Below are positions 42,793-51,298 of a DNA stretch of 64,000 nt, in pieces; position 1 is the first letter of the stretch, and every line of letters starts with the position of its first letter. The position numbers and the translations under genes are program-made. Source of the stretch: Streptomyces sp. WMMB303. GTDB lineage: Bacteria > Actinomycetota > Actinomycetes > Streptomycetales > Streptomycetaceae. The DNA lies in the NCBI RefSeq assembly GCF_029351045.1, contig NZ_JARKIN010000001.1:3584501-3648500 (forward strand), given 5' to 3'. Under the pieces are notes generated by a model. It was not told where the DNA came from, did no database searches, and was given only the letters and a program-made list of their open reading frames with translations.

Positions 42793-43380
42793 GTGTCTGA
42801 CGGCATCCTGTGGCTGCCAGATACCTGGAACACGCCGAACCTGTTCATCACTTTCGCCCGAGGCTTGAGCCCGCACGATCTCGCCGTTCGGCTCGGCGCC
42901 GAGCCGACAGGATTCCTCGGCCCGATCACCATGGCAGAGGCCGAGTCCCTCACCGGCCGGGAGAAAGCGGCACGGACAGCCCGTTTCGGCGAATGCGCGG
43001 GCTGGTCCTTCGCGGTCGAACAAGGCTGGCCGTCCAAAGCATGGTGGGCCCACCCGCCCATGTCAGCGGGCGGGGTCGAAGTGCTGCACCTCACGCCGAA
43101 GCCCGACGACCCGCCCAAAGAAGTCTGGTACTACCGCGACGGTGCGACGGTCGGGTGGTTCAACATCGGTGAGCGCCCCGACGACGGGACGGAGTTCCTG
43201 ATCCCCGCGCTGAAAGAGGCCGGCTTCTTCGACACCACGTCACGCGAGGACGAGGTGCTGACCACACTGCGGGTCCTACAGGAGCACTTCAGGCTGTCGC
43301 TGCCGCGCCAGCAGATCCTCACCGGGCTTCTTCCCGCCGCAGTGACCGCGACGACGACGCCGGAAAACCTGGGAGACTGA
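42793..43380 (+). CDS. DUF6461-like protein
   Basis: A 195-residue protein from GTG 42793 with AAAGGAG upstream. It reads LFITFARGLSPHDLAVRLGA near the N-terminus, GWSFAVEQGWPSKAWWAHPP in the middle and LRVLQEHFRLSLPRQQILTG near the end. The FARGLSP block is characteristic of a family common in Streptomyces, often in toxin-immunity neighbourhoods. The DUF name is recalled, not verified. Confidence 0.62.
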   Translation: MSDGILWLPDTWNTPNLFITFARGLSPHDLAVRLGAEPTGFLGPITMAEAESLTGREKAARTARFGECAGWSFAVEQGWPSKAWWAHPPMSAGGVEVLHLTPKPDDPPKEVWYYRDGATVGWFNIGERPDDGTEFLIPALKEAGFFDTTSREDEVLTTLRVLQEHFRLSLPRQQILTGLLPAAVTATTTPENLGD

Positions 43381-43384
43381 CAAG

Positions 43385-43894
43385 CCGTTCGTCCGGTCAG
43401 GGTTCGCCCTGTCGACGACTTCACGTAGCCGTTCATCGGCGGCGGGCGCGGAGCAGGAACCGAAGGCCCTCTCTCTGGCTGGTTCGTCAACCGCCCCTCG
43501 GTGACCAGGAAGTCGGCCGGCTTGGCCAGGCTCCAGGTCGCAGGACGGCAGACCGTCCTCGGCCGGATCTTGGCGATCCTCTTGGTCCCGCGCCGCTCGG
43601 GCCGGGTGAATGTCCCGGGCCGACAGCCTTTGCACTCGGGTAGAGGGAGCGGAAGCCGTCGGCATTGTGGTTGTGGATCACATCCCGGACCCGGTCCGCG
43701 CGCTGGTGAACGTCACGTCGACGATCTTCGCCACGGGCATGCCCTGCGCGGACAGCAGCACCCTCTGTGCCATCCACCACGTCACCAACGATCCGCTGCC
43801 CCGGCGGATGATCGCAGCAGGAGCCGCCCGTCGTCATCGATCTCGCGGACGCGTACTCGGTCAGCCACCAGCGCAGCTTCCCTGACGCGCCGCC
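43385..43894 (-). pseudogene. IS630-family transposase fossil
   Basis: Landmarks of an IS630 transposase appear in order but in different frames: VREIDDDGRLLLRSS, then MAQRVLLSAQGMPVAKIVDV and TFTSADRVRDVIHNHNADGF, then SLYP, then RPATWSLAKPADFLVTEGRL. At least two frameshifts occur, and the C-terminal catalytic half is not found. The segment ends beside the DUF6461-like gene. Confidence 0.72.
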
Positions 43895-43902
43895 GGCGAG
43901 TG

Positions 43903-44235
43903 TCATTCCGTCGGCGTGCCGATCCGAAGCCGGTTGCCGTCAGGGTCGCACAGCTCGATCTCACGCGCCCACGGAGCGTCCTTTGCCTGCACACCGAACT
44001 CGGAGGCGATGGCGTCGACATCACGCATGCGGAGGTAGACCAATGTGTCGGGACGTGCGTCGCCCTTGTGTTCCGACAAGAACAACCGCACCCCGCCCCG
44101 GGCGACCTCGACGAACGCGGGAAGTCCCGGTTCGAAGCGGTGTTCCCATTGCCTGGCGAAGCCCAGTCGCTCGTACCACGCGACCGCCGCCGCAGCGTCC
44201 TCGACGTGAAGAATGGGGATGACTTCCTCGTCCAT
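43903..44235 (-). CDS. Glyoxalase/bleomycin-resistance (VOC) family protein
   Basis: A 110-residue protein from ATG 44235. The paired beta-alpha-beta-beta-beta layout of VOC proteins is clear: VIPILHVEDAAAAVAWYERL, GFARQWEHRFEPGLPAFVEV, GGVRLFLSEHKGDARPDTLV, and REIELCDPDGNRLRIGTPTE. Such small members either bind bleomycin-type drugs or act as metal-dependent lyases. It stands alone. Confidence 0.82.
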   Translation of the reverse strand: MDEEVIPILHVEDAAAAVAWYERLGFARQWEHRFEPGLPAFVEVARGGVRLFLSEHKGDARPDTLVYLRMRDVDAIASEFGVQAKDAPWAREIELCDPDGNRLRIGTPTE

Positions 44236-44623
44236 GGCGCCATCGTCGCAGACCGCCCAGGGCGAACGTTGCCTGATGCGGCACTTGCCCCTCGCGGCCC
44301 GCGAAGCCGTTCACAGCTCATACCGGCACACCTTCGGCGGCAGTCGGTGACCCGTGCGGGCCAGCAGCCGCCGAGTACGTGGCGGCTGCCCCCGCTGTCA
44401 GGGCTTTGAGGCCGAGTCGAGCTGAGCGCTCCGGGCTGCTTCGCAGACGCGCGTGTGCGAGTCGGCTCCCCGGCTTCGGCAGTGGGCATCGCGGTAGTCG
44501 TCGACGTGCCGTGCAGTGGCCGACTGCGGCGGCGCGGGCCCTCCGCGTTCACGGGCCTAATTCGCGTGCCGTGCGTGAACCCTGCCCTTTACACTCCTCC
44601 GGTACGGCTGTTGGAGGGTGGGA
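44236..44623. other. Intergenic region without recognised gene
   Basis: These 388 bp lie between the divergent VOC and HEAT-repeat genes and should include both promoters. No supported gene was found. The final GGAGG at about 44613 serves the HEAT-repeat gene. Confidence 0.45.
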
Positions 44624-46162
44624 ATGCTTGCGGACATCGGGCACGGGGCAGCTGCGGCCACGCGGCTCGCGGAGGGTATGCCGCTTCACAGCGTGCTTGA
44701 TGTCGCCGACCCCGATGGCTGGCTCGCGCTGGATGCAGCGGTACGTGGGGTGGCCTGGAACCGCCCGCGGTTCCTGACGGAGTGGGAGCCCTCCGCCCCG
44801 CTGCCCGCAGGCCTGACTCAGCTCGGCGAGTCGCGCCTCGCGCTCGCCCTCTGCCACCGCGACGGGCGGATCCGTCAGAAGGCGGTGCGCCAGTCGGCCC
44901 GATTCCCCGGTCTGCTGCCATTGGTCGTGGTCCGGTGCGCCGATTGGGCCGGCCCCGTGCGCGAGCAGGCCCGGCAGGTGCTGCGCGAGGCTCTGACCGT
45001 GGACTCCGCCCTCGGCCTCACGCCGATCATCCTTCGCGTCGGCCGCCGCGACAGAGGTGCCTTCGGGGTCGATGTGCTCGGCCAGGTCCTGCGCAAGGCA
45101 TCTCATGGACAGCTCGCCGTACTCTTCGCTCACCCCGACCGCACCGTCCGGCGGTTCGCCTACCGGCTGGCCATCGAGGGCCGCCTGCTCGGTCCCGCTG
45201 AGCTGGCCCGCGCGGCCGCCCGGGACCAGGACAACGTGGTCCAGGACCTGTGTGCCACAGCAGCGCTGGCGGTTCTGGGAGATGAGGACGCCTACGAGGA
45301 CGTGCTGCCGCCGCTGCTGTCCGCACGCAACCCGCGCACCCGTTCGGCCGGTGTGACCGCGCTGAGACGTGCCGGGCGCTCACAGCAGGCGGAGACGTTC
45401 CTCAGCGACCGTTCCGCGCTCGTGCGCGCTTGCGCCCGGTATGTCGTACGACAGCAGGGAAGTGACCCGGCGGCCTGGTACCGCCAGCGGTGCAGGGCGC
45501 CGGACGATCCCGAGTTGCAGCCCGGCGCGGTCATCGGGCTGGCCGAGTGCGGGAACCGCGCAGACGCCGGGCTGCTGCGGCCGTTTCTCGCGCACCCCGT
45601 GGCCGGGGTGCGGGCGCGAGCGGTGGCGGGGCTGCGGGTGCTGGACTGCGCGGATGCGGAGCAGTTGCGGCCGCTCCTCGACGATCCTGCCGCCGGTGTC
45701 GTCCGCGAGACCGCCTCCGCCCTGGAGCCCTCGGCCAAAGACCTGCCCGCCGACTGGCTGTTGGAGCGCACCGGTTCCGAGTGGCCACGGCACGTCCGCC
45801 TCGGCGCGTTCCGACTGCTCGACGCGTGCGGCGGCATCGTGGCGCTGCGGGCGGCAGTCGGTCTGCTCGAGGACCCGGATGTCAAGCTACGCACCTGGGC
45901 CGCGCAATCAGTGCAGCGCTGGCATCCGTCGCCGGTCGGGCGGCGCGGCGACGCGGAGGTGGGTGAACTGCTCGACCGGAGCCGACATCTCTTCAGCGAC
46001 CACGTGCTGCGCCGGCGCAAGTGGGAAGCCGGGCTGGAGAGCCGAGACTCCACCGCGATCCGGGACTCTGCTCAGCCCTCGCCACCCGGTCACCCGAGTG
46101 ACAGCACGCCTGGCTGGGGGTCAACCGTCGTGTTCCGGCTCAGGCGGGCGATGCGACGCTGA
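44624..46162 (+). CDS. HEAT-repeat protein
   Basis: A 512-residue protein from ATG 44624, with GGAGG seven bases upstream. It is built of successive helical pairs, for example RIRQKAVRQSARFPGLLPLV, GPVREQARQVLREALTVDSA, HPDRTVRRFAYRLAIEGRLL, NPRTRSAGVTALRRAGRSQQ, HPVAGVRARAVAGLRVLDCA and DPDVKLRTWAAQSVQRWHPS. HEAT arrays form curved scaffolds for protein or nucleic-acid binding. No enzymatic domain is attached. Partner unknown. Confidence 0.8.
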   Translation: MLADIGHGAAAATRLAEGMPLHSVLDVADPDGWLALDAAVRGVAWNRPRFLTEWEPSAPLPAGLTQLGESRLALALCHRDGRIRQKAVRQSARFPGLLPLVVVRCADWAGPVREQARQVLREALTVDSALGLTPIILRVGRRDRGAFGVDVLGQVLRKASHGQLAVLFAHPDRTVRRFAYRLAIEGRLLGPAELARAAARDQDNVVQDLCATAALAVLGDEDAYEDVLPPLLSARNPRTRSAGVTALRRAGRSQQAETFLSDRSALVRACARYVVRQQGSDPAAWYRQRCRAPDDPELQPGAVIGLAECGNRADAGLLRPFLAHPVAGVRARAVAGLRVLDCADAEQLRPLLDDPAAGVVRETASALEPSAKDLPADWLLERTGSEWPRHVRLGAFRLLDACGGIVALRAAVGLLEDPDVKLRTWAAQSVQRWHPSPVGRRGDAEVGELLDRSRHLFSDHVLRRRKWEAGLESRDSTAIRDSAQPSPPGHPSDSTPGWGSTVVFRLRRAMRR

Positions 46163-46749
46163 TGCCGTGCCATTCTTCAAAAGGCCAGGTCCAGATAGTC
46201 GGTCCAGATGGTCGATGTCGTTGATAGCGGACATCCAGGATTCCCACGATGCAACTCCCATGAGAATTCACCTCGTGCACGGAAGTCCTGGACATTTCGT
46301 CCCTCTGGAGTTCGACGACGGCGGCGAGTGTCTGCGATGAACCGCCGAACTCATCTACGACGGCCCCCGAAGCGGAATGGGCCCCCGTCGCCCCGGCTCA
46401 GTGCAAAACCCGCCGCCGCGAGGACGAGAACCGCATCGACGCGCTCGCGGCCGGCAGCCCGGCATTGATGGGCCGTCAGGACATCTCCCCCGAAGAGCAC
46501 CCAGGACCACGCGCCACCTGGCCATAGCGATAGGAGACGAGACCATCTGCTATCGCGCACTCTCCGACTGAGACGACAGGCTCCGAGTCCAAACAGCCAG
46601 CAGCCGAGTTCCCGGTTCGATTCCCACCTCCTGCGGACTGCGTGAAGCCCCGCCCGCGCGCAGGAAGGGCTTGCGCTCCACTCGCGGAAATCCGCCGGCG
46701 ATCCGCCCGAGTGTTGCCGCGCCGGGACCGCCGCAACCTCGGTGCGGTC
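46163..46749. other. Gap with possible decayed coding DNA
   Basis: This 587-bp gap marks the right edge of the accessory region. It holds a 41-codon frame at 46215-46340 encoding IADIQDSHDATPMRIHLVHG and ending DDGGECLR, and another frame with REDENRIDALAAGSPALMGR. Both look like pieces of former genes rather than complete ones. A TTCGATT string near 46618 is not a tRNA arm. Confidence 0.4.
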
Positions 46750-47685
46750 TCAGACCAGGGCGCTCTCTCTCAGTTCCCGGCGGGCTCTGGCCGCCGCGCC
46801 CACCGGGATCGCGTCGGCGCCCAGCGCGGCCCGCACCAGCCGGACCGGGTGGCCGCTGACCGGCGGCTCGGCGGCCAGCGCCTGCCGTACGAGGGGCTCC
46901 AGCAGCGGCCAGGCACCGCTGACGCCGCCGCCGACCACCACCGTGGTGACGTCGACCAGGCCCGCCGTCATCACGATGGCCCGCGCGAGGCCCCCGGCGG
47001 CGGCCCGGTAGACCGCGAGGGCGTTCGCGTCGCCGTGTCCGGCGGCGTCGGCGATCTCGCGGGCTGTGAGTCGGCGGCCGGTGCGCTCGGCGTACCGGGC
47101 GCACAGCGAACGCCCGGAGGCGAGGGTCTCCAGGTGGCCGCGGCCGCCGCAGGTGCAGGGCAGGTCGCCGAATCCGGGGATGTGCCCGATCTCGCCTGCC
47201 GCGCCGTGCGGTCCGGGGAACAGGGTGCCGCCGGTCCACAGCGCCCCGCCGACGCCGGTGCCCAGCGTGATGCCGAGGACGTCGGTCTCGCCGCGCACGG
47301 CGCCGCCGTACACCTCTCCGTACAGGAAGGCGTTGACGTCGTTGTCCAGGTAGGCCGGGACGCCGAGTGCCGACTCGACGGCGTCGGCGACCGCGAAGCC
47401 CGCCCAGCCGGTGAAGGAGTCGCTGGCCACCAGGATGCGTCCGGTGGCGGAGTCGACGACGCCGGCCGCGCCGGTGCCGACGCCGGCCAGCCGCCCGGGG
47501 GTGCGCTCCAGCAGGGGGGCCAGCGCGCCGAGCGCCTTGCCGATCATGGCTTGGCCGCCGTCGGCTGCCGGGGTCGCCGTCCCGGCGCGGTCCAGGACGG
47601 TCAGGTCCTCGGCGCAGAGCACCACTTCGGTGGTCGTTCCGCCGATGTCCATCCCGGCGAAGAGGGTGCGTTCCCGGGGGGTCAA
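46750..47685 (-). CDS. ROK-family sugar kinase
   Basis: A 311-residue cytoplasmic kinase whose TTG start at 47685 overlaps the TGA of the ABC ATPase gene. The ATP-binding phosphate-1 motif is LFAGMDIGGTTTEVVL, the catalytic aspartate lies in PAYLDNDVNAFLYGE, and the ROK zinc/substrate block reads GAAGEIGHIPGFGDLPCTCG with later GGRGHLETLASG. ROK kinases phosphorylate glucose, ManNAc, GlcNAc or related sugars. Its place as last gene of a peptide-type importer suggests the imported substrate carries or releases a sugar. The exact sugar is undetermined. Confidence 0.87.
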   Translation of the reverse strand: MTPRERTLFAGMDIGGTTTEVVLCAEDLTVLDRAGTATPAADGGQAMIGKALGALAPLLERTPGRLAGVGTGAAGVVDSATGRILVASDSFTGWAGFAVADAVESALGVPAYLDNDVNAFLYGEVYGGAVRGETDVLGITLGTGVGGALWTGGTLFPGPHGAAGEIGHIPGFGDLPCTCGGRGHLETLASGRSLCARYAERTGRRLTAREIADAAGHGDANALAVYRAAAGGLARAIVMTAGLVDVTTVVVGGGVSGAWPLLEPLVRQALAAEPPVSGHPVRLVRAALGADAIPVGAAARARRELRESALV

Positions 47686-49394
47686 GCCCTCGCCTCCGTC
47701 CGGCCCGCCGCCAGAGTGGCCAGGCGTTCGGCTCTGCGACCGCGCTGCACCACCGGGTCCGGCACCGGTACGGCGGCCAGCAGTCTGCGCGTGTAGTCGG
47801 TCTCCGGCCGCAACAGCGTGCTGCCGGTGTCACCCTGCTCCTCGATCCGTCCGGCGCGCATCACCAGGACGCGCTGCGCGAAGTGCTGGACGACGGCGAG
47901 GTCGTGGGACACGAAGAGGCAGGCGAAGCCCAGTTCGGCCTGGAGTTCGGAGATCACGTCGAGGACGGCCTCCTGCACGCTGACGTCGAGCGCGCTGGTG
48001 GGTTCGTCGGCGACCAGGAGGCGGGGCTCCAGTACCAGAGCGCGGGCGAGGCTGACCCGTTGGCGCTGCCCGCCGGACAGTTCCCTGGGGGCCCGCCGGG
48101 CCACTTCGCGCGGCAGTCTGACCCGGTCCAGGACGGTGGCGACGCGGTCCTGGCGCTCCCGCGCGGTCAGCGACCGGCGGTGCACCCTGAGGGGTTCGGC
48201 AACGCATTCGCCGACGGTCATCCTGGCGTCCAGCGAGGCCACCGGGTCCTGCAGGACCACGCCGATGCCGGCCCGCAGCGCTCGGCGGGCCCGGGAGCGG
48301 GTGCGGGCCAGGCCGGTGCCGAACAGCGAGACGGTGCCCTCGGTCGGTGGGACCAGACCGAGCGCGACCCGGGAGGCGGTCGACTTGCCGGAACCGGACT
48401 CGCCGACCAGGCCGAGGGTCTCGCCCTGGTGCACGGTGAGGGAGACCCTGTCCAGCGCCCGTACGGCGCTTCTGCCCCGTCCGAAGACGACGGAGACGCC
48501 GTCCAGTTCGACGACCGGCTCGGTTCCGGCGACGGGTGCGGCGGGCCGTGCCGCCTGCGCCGCGCTCCCCTCGGCGACGGAGAGGCGCGGCACCGCGGCC
48601 AGCAGCCGCCGGGTGTACTCGTGGGAGGGGCGCAGCAGCACGTCCTCGACGGGGCCGGTCTCGACGACGGTGCCCTGGTACATCACCGCGACCCGGTCGG
48701 CGAAGTCGGCGACCACGCCCATGTTGTGGGTGACCAGCAGCACGCCGGTGCCGGTCTCGGCGGCGAGGCGGCGCAGCAGGTCGAGGATCTCGGCCTGGAC
48801 CGTGACGTCGAGTGCGGTGGTCGGCTCGTCGGCGATGAGCAGCGCGGGTTCGTTGGCGATGGCCATGGCGATGACGACGCGCTGGCGCTGGCCGCCGGAG
48901 AGCTGGAAAGGGTAGGCCGAGGCCCGCTTCTCCGGTTCGGGGATGCCGACGCGGCGCAGGAGATCGACGGCCTCGGCGGCGGCTTCCTTGGCGGAGACGT
49001 CGCGGTGGTTGCGGATGACCTCGGCGATCTGCTTGCCGACGCGGGTGAGCGGGTCCAGGGCTGTGGCCGGTTCCTGGAAGACCATGGAGACGGTCCGGCC
49101 GCGCAGGCCGGCGAGTGCGGCTTCGCCGGCGCCGACGACTTCGGTGCCGGCGACGGCGGCGCTCCCGGTGGCGCGGGCGTTTCCGGCGAGCAGGCCCGTC
49201 GCGGCGAGCGCGACGGTGGATTTGCCGGAGCCGGACTCGCCGACGAGGGCGAGGGTCTCGCCGGGTTCGACCAGCAGGGACACGCCGCGGACGGCGGGCA
49301 CCTCGCCGGACTGGGTGGTGAAGACGACGCCGAGGTCGTCGAGTTGCAGGATGGGCCCGGCCGCCGGTGCGGCGGGGCGTTCGGTGGCGGTCAT
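47682..49394 (-). CDS. Dipeptide/oligopeptide ABC transporter, fused twin ATPases
   Basis: A 570-residue cytoplasmic protein from ATG 49394 that joins DppD-like and DppF-like ATPases in one chain. The first half has Walker A GESGSGKST, signature LSGGQRQRVVIAMAIA and Walker B LLIADEPTTALD. The second half has Walker A GESGSGKST, LSGGQRQRVSLARALV and LLVADEPTSALD. Each half ends with the oligopeptide-transporter C-terminal block (HEYTRRLLAAVP, DYTRRLLAAVP). The start overlaps the permease stop (ATGA) and its stop overlaps the ROK kinase start. Confidence 0.92.
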   Translation of the reverse strand: MTATERPAAPAAGPILQLDDLGVVFTTQSGEVPAVRGVSLLVEPGETLALVGESGSGKSTVALAATGLLAGNARATGSAAVAGTEVVGAGEAALAGLRGRTVSMVFQEPATALDPLTRVGKQIAEVIRNHRDVSAKEAAAEAVDLLRRVGIPEPEKRASAYPFQLSGGQRQRVVIAMAIANEPALLIADEPTTALDVTVQAEILDLLRRLAAETGTGVLLVTHNMGVVADFADRVAVMYQGTVVETGPVEDVLLRPSHEYTRRLLAAVPRLSVAEGSAAQAARPAAPVAGTEPVVELDGVSVVFGRGRSAVRALDRVSLTVHQGETLGLVGESGSGKSTASRVALGLVPPTEGTVSLFGTGLARTRSRARRALRAGIGVVLQDPVASLDARMTVGECVAEPLRVHRRSLTARERQDRVATVLDRVRLPREVARRAPRELSGGQRQRVSLARALVLEPRLLVADEPTSALDVSVQEAVLDVISELQAELGFACLFVSHDLAVVQHFAQRVLVMRAGRIEEQGDTGSTLLRPETDYTRRLLAAVPVPDPVVQRGRRAERLATLAAGRTEARA

Positions 49395-50293
49395 CCGCGT
49401 CCCCTCACGTCGAATGCGTCGCGGAGCCCGTCCCCGATCGCGTTGAACGCCCACACCACCAGGATGATGGCGAGGCCCGGCGGCAGGATGAGCCACCAGT
49501 AGCCGGAGTAGGCGGCGGTGAGGCCGGCCGTCAGCATGCCGCCCCAGTCGGTGGCCGGCGGCTGGACGCCCAGGCCCAGGTAGGAGACGTAGGCGACCAG
49601 CAGGATGGCGTCGGCGATCTGGAAGGTGGCCGCGACGACGATGGTGGAGACCGAGTTGGGCAGGATGTGCCGGGTGATGGCCCTGGAGTGGGTGCCGCCG
49701 ATGGCGCGCAGCGTCAGGACGTAGTCGCGGTTCTTCAGGGTGAGCGTCTCGGCGCGGACCAGCCGCGAGGGCACCAGCCAGGAGACGAAGCCGAGGATGA
49801 GCACGAGGCCGCCGAGGCCGGGCGTGGTGATGGCGGAGACCACCAGCAGGATGAACAGGGCGGGGATGGCGATGCCGGCGTCCACGATCCGCATCATGAC
49901 CGCGTCGATCCAGCCGCCCGCGTAGCCGGCGGCGGCGCCCCACAGGGTGCCGATGACGGTGGCGAGGACGCCGGCGGCGAGGCCGACGGTCATCGACACC
50001 TTGCCGCCGTACATCAGCCGGCCCAGTTGGTCGTGGCCGACGGCGTCGGTGCCCAGCCAGTGTGCGCCGCTGGGGGCGAGGTTGACCTGGTGCAGCAGGG
50101 TGTGGGTCTGGTCGGTGGAGTAGACCAGCGGGCCCGCGAAGCAGAACAGGACGAAGAAGACGACGACGCCGAGACCGACGACCGCGAGCCGGTTGCGCAG
50201 GAAGCGCCGGACAGCCAGCCGGGTTCCGGACGCCGCGGGCTCGGCGGTGGTGGGCGTGCCGGGGGTGCGGCCCGGCTGCATGACTGTGCTCAT
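49391..50293 (-). CDS. Peptide-type ABC transporter permease (DppC-like)
   Basis: A 300-residue inner-membrane protein from ATG 50293, overlapping the upstream permease stop. An N-terminal membrane anchor FLRNRLAVVGLGVVVFFVLF is followed by LAPSGAHWLGTDAVGHDQLG, the conserved DppC/OppC periplasmic motif, then membrane helices and the EAA loop TLRAIGGTHSRAITRHILPN that contacts the ATPases. Confidence 0.92.
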   Translation of the reverse strand: MSTVMQPGRTPGTPTTAEPAASGTRLAVRRFLRNRLAVVGLGVVVFFVLFCFAGPLVYSTDQTHTLLHQVNLAPSGAHWLGTDAVGHDQLGRLMYGGKVSMTVGLAAGVLATVIGTLWGAAAGYAGGWIDAVMMRIVDAGIAIPALFILLVVSAITTPGLGGLVLILGFVSWLVPSRLVRAETLTLKNRDYVLTLRAIGGTHSRAITRHILPNSVSTIVVAATFQIADAILLVAYVSYLGLGVQPPATDWGGMLTAGLTAAYSGYWWLILPPGLAIILVVWAFNAIGDGLRDAFDVRGRG

Positions 50294-51249
50294 GACCGGC
50301 CTGCCTTCACTCGGGGGTCGATGATCCGCTGGACGATGTCGGCGAGCAGCGTGCCGGTCACCGTGGCGACCGCGATGATCAGCACGCAGCCGAGCAGCAC
50401 CGGGTAGTCGGAGGACTGTGCGGCGGTCCAGAAGAGCAGGCCCATGCCGGGGTAGTTGAAGAGCTGCTCGACGACCAGGGCGCCGCCGAACAGCACCGGC
50501 ACGTAGTAGCCGAGCATGGCGACCACCGGGGTCAGCGAGTTACGGAAGACGTGCCGCCACAGGATGGCCCGGGAGCGGGAGCCGCCGGCCCGGGCGGTCC
50601 TGACGTAGTCCTCGGAGAGGTTCTCCAGGGTGGCGGCGCGCATGTAGCGGCTGAAGACGGCGATCATCGAGGCGGCGCCGGCGGCGACGGGCAGCACCAG
50701 TCCCTGCGGGTCGGCGAGCACCTCGCCCAGTGTGTGCCCCTGCGGGGCCTGGGAGGGGAACCACGGCAGCGCCTGGCTGAAGACCAGCACCAGGATCAGC
50801 CCGAGGAAGTACACGGGCGTGGAGTAGGCGATGAAACTCAGCGTGGTGATGACGTAGTCGACCGGCTTGTTCCGCCTCATGGCCTGCCACATGCCCAGCG
50901 GCACGGCCAGCAGCAGGCCGACGACCGCCGAGAGGACGGTCAGCAGCAGGGTCTTCGGCAGCCGCTCGGTGATCAGCTGCGACACCGGCTCGTTGAGTGT
51001 GTAGGAGGTGCCGAGGTCGCCGTGTGCCAGTTGCCCCAGGTAGTAGAGGTACTGCACGGGGAGGGGCTTGTCGAGGCCCTGCTCGTGGTCGAAGGCCGCG
51101 ATCTGCTGTGCGGTGGCCTGCGGGCCGAGGATCCCGCGGGCGGGACCCCCGGGCAGGGCGTGCAGCAGGGCGAAGACGACGATCGTCACGATCAGGATGA
51201 CCGCGGCGGCCTGCAGGACCCGTCTGATCAGGTATGTGGGAGTGCTCAT
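50290..51249 (-). CDS. Peptide-type ABC transporter permease (DppB-like)
   Basis: A 319-residue membrane protein from ATG 51249. It starts with the DppB signature YLIRRVLQAAAVILIVTIVV, has HGDLGTSYTLNEPVSQLITE and the EAA loop RTARAGGSRSRAILWRHVFR, and ends RIIDPRVKA as usual. It follows the binding-protein gene by 49 bp. Confidence 0.92.
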   Translation of the reverse strand: MSTPTYLIRRVLQAAAVILIVTIVVFALLHALPGGPARGILGPQATAQQIAAFDHEQGLDKPLPVQYLYYLGQLAHGDLGTSYTLNEPVSQLITERLPKTLLLTVLSAVVGLLLAVPLGMWQAMRRNKPVDYVITTLSFIAYSTPVYFLGLILVLVFSQALPWFPSQAPQGHTLGEVLADPQGLVLPVAAGAASMIAVFSRYMRAATLENLSEDYVRTARAGGSRSRAILWRHVFRNSLTPVVAMLGYYVPVLFGGALVVEQLFNYPGMGLLFWTAAQSSDYPVLLGCVLIIAVATVTGTLLADIVQRIIDPRVKAGRS

Positions 51250-51298
51250 CTGTGTTCCGTCGCTCGGGCTCGGTGGTGCGCGCGGTCGCGGTGACGGG

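Noticed and set aside
46605..46635. GGTTCGATTCCCACCTCC looks like a tRNA T arm
   Set aside because: The stem does not pair beyond two bases and no acceptor or anticodon stem fits upstream.
49367..50407. 346-codon plus-strand frame opposite the permease genes
   Set aside because: Low-complexity Gly/Asp/Glu antisense frame; the minus strand has clear permease motifs.
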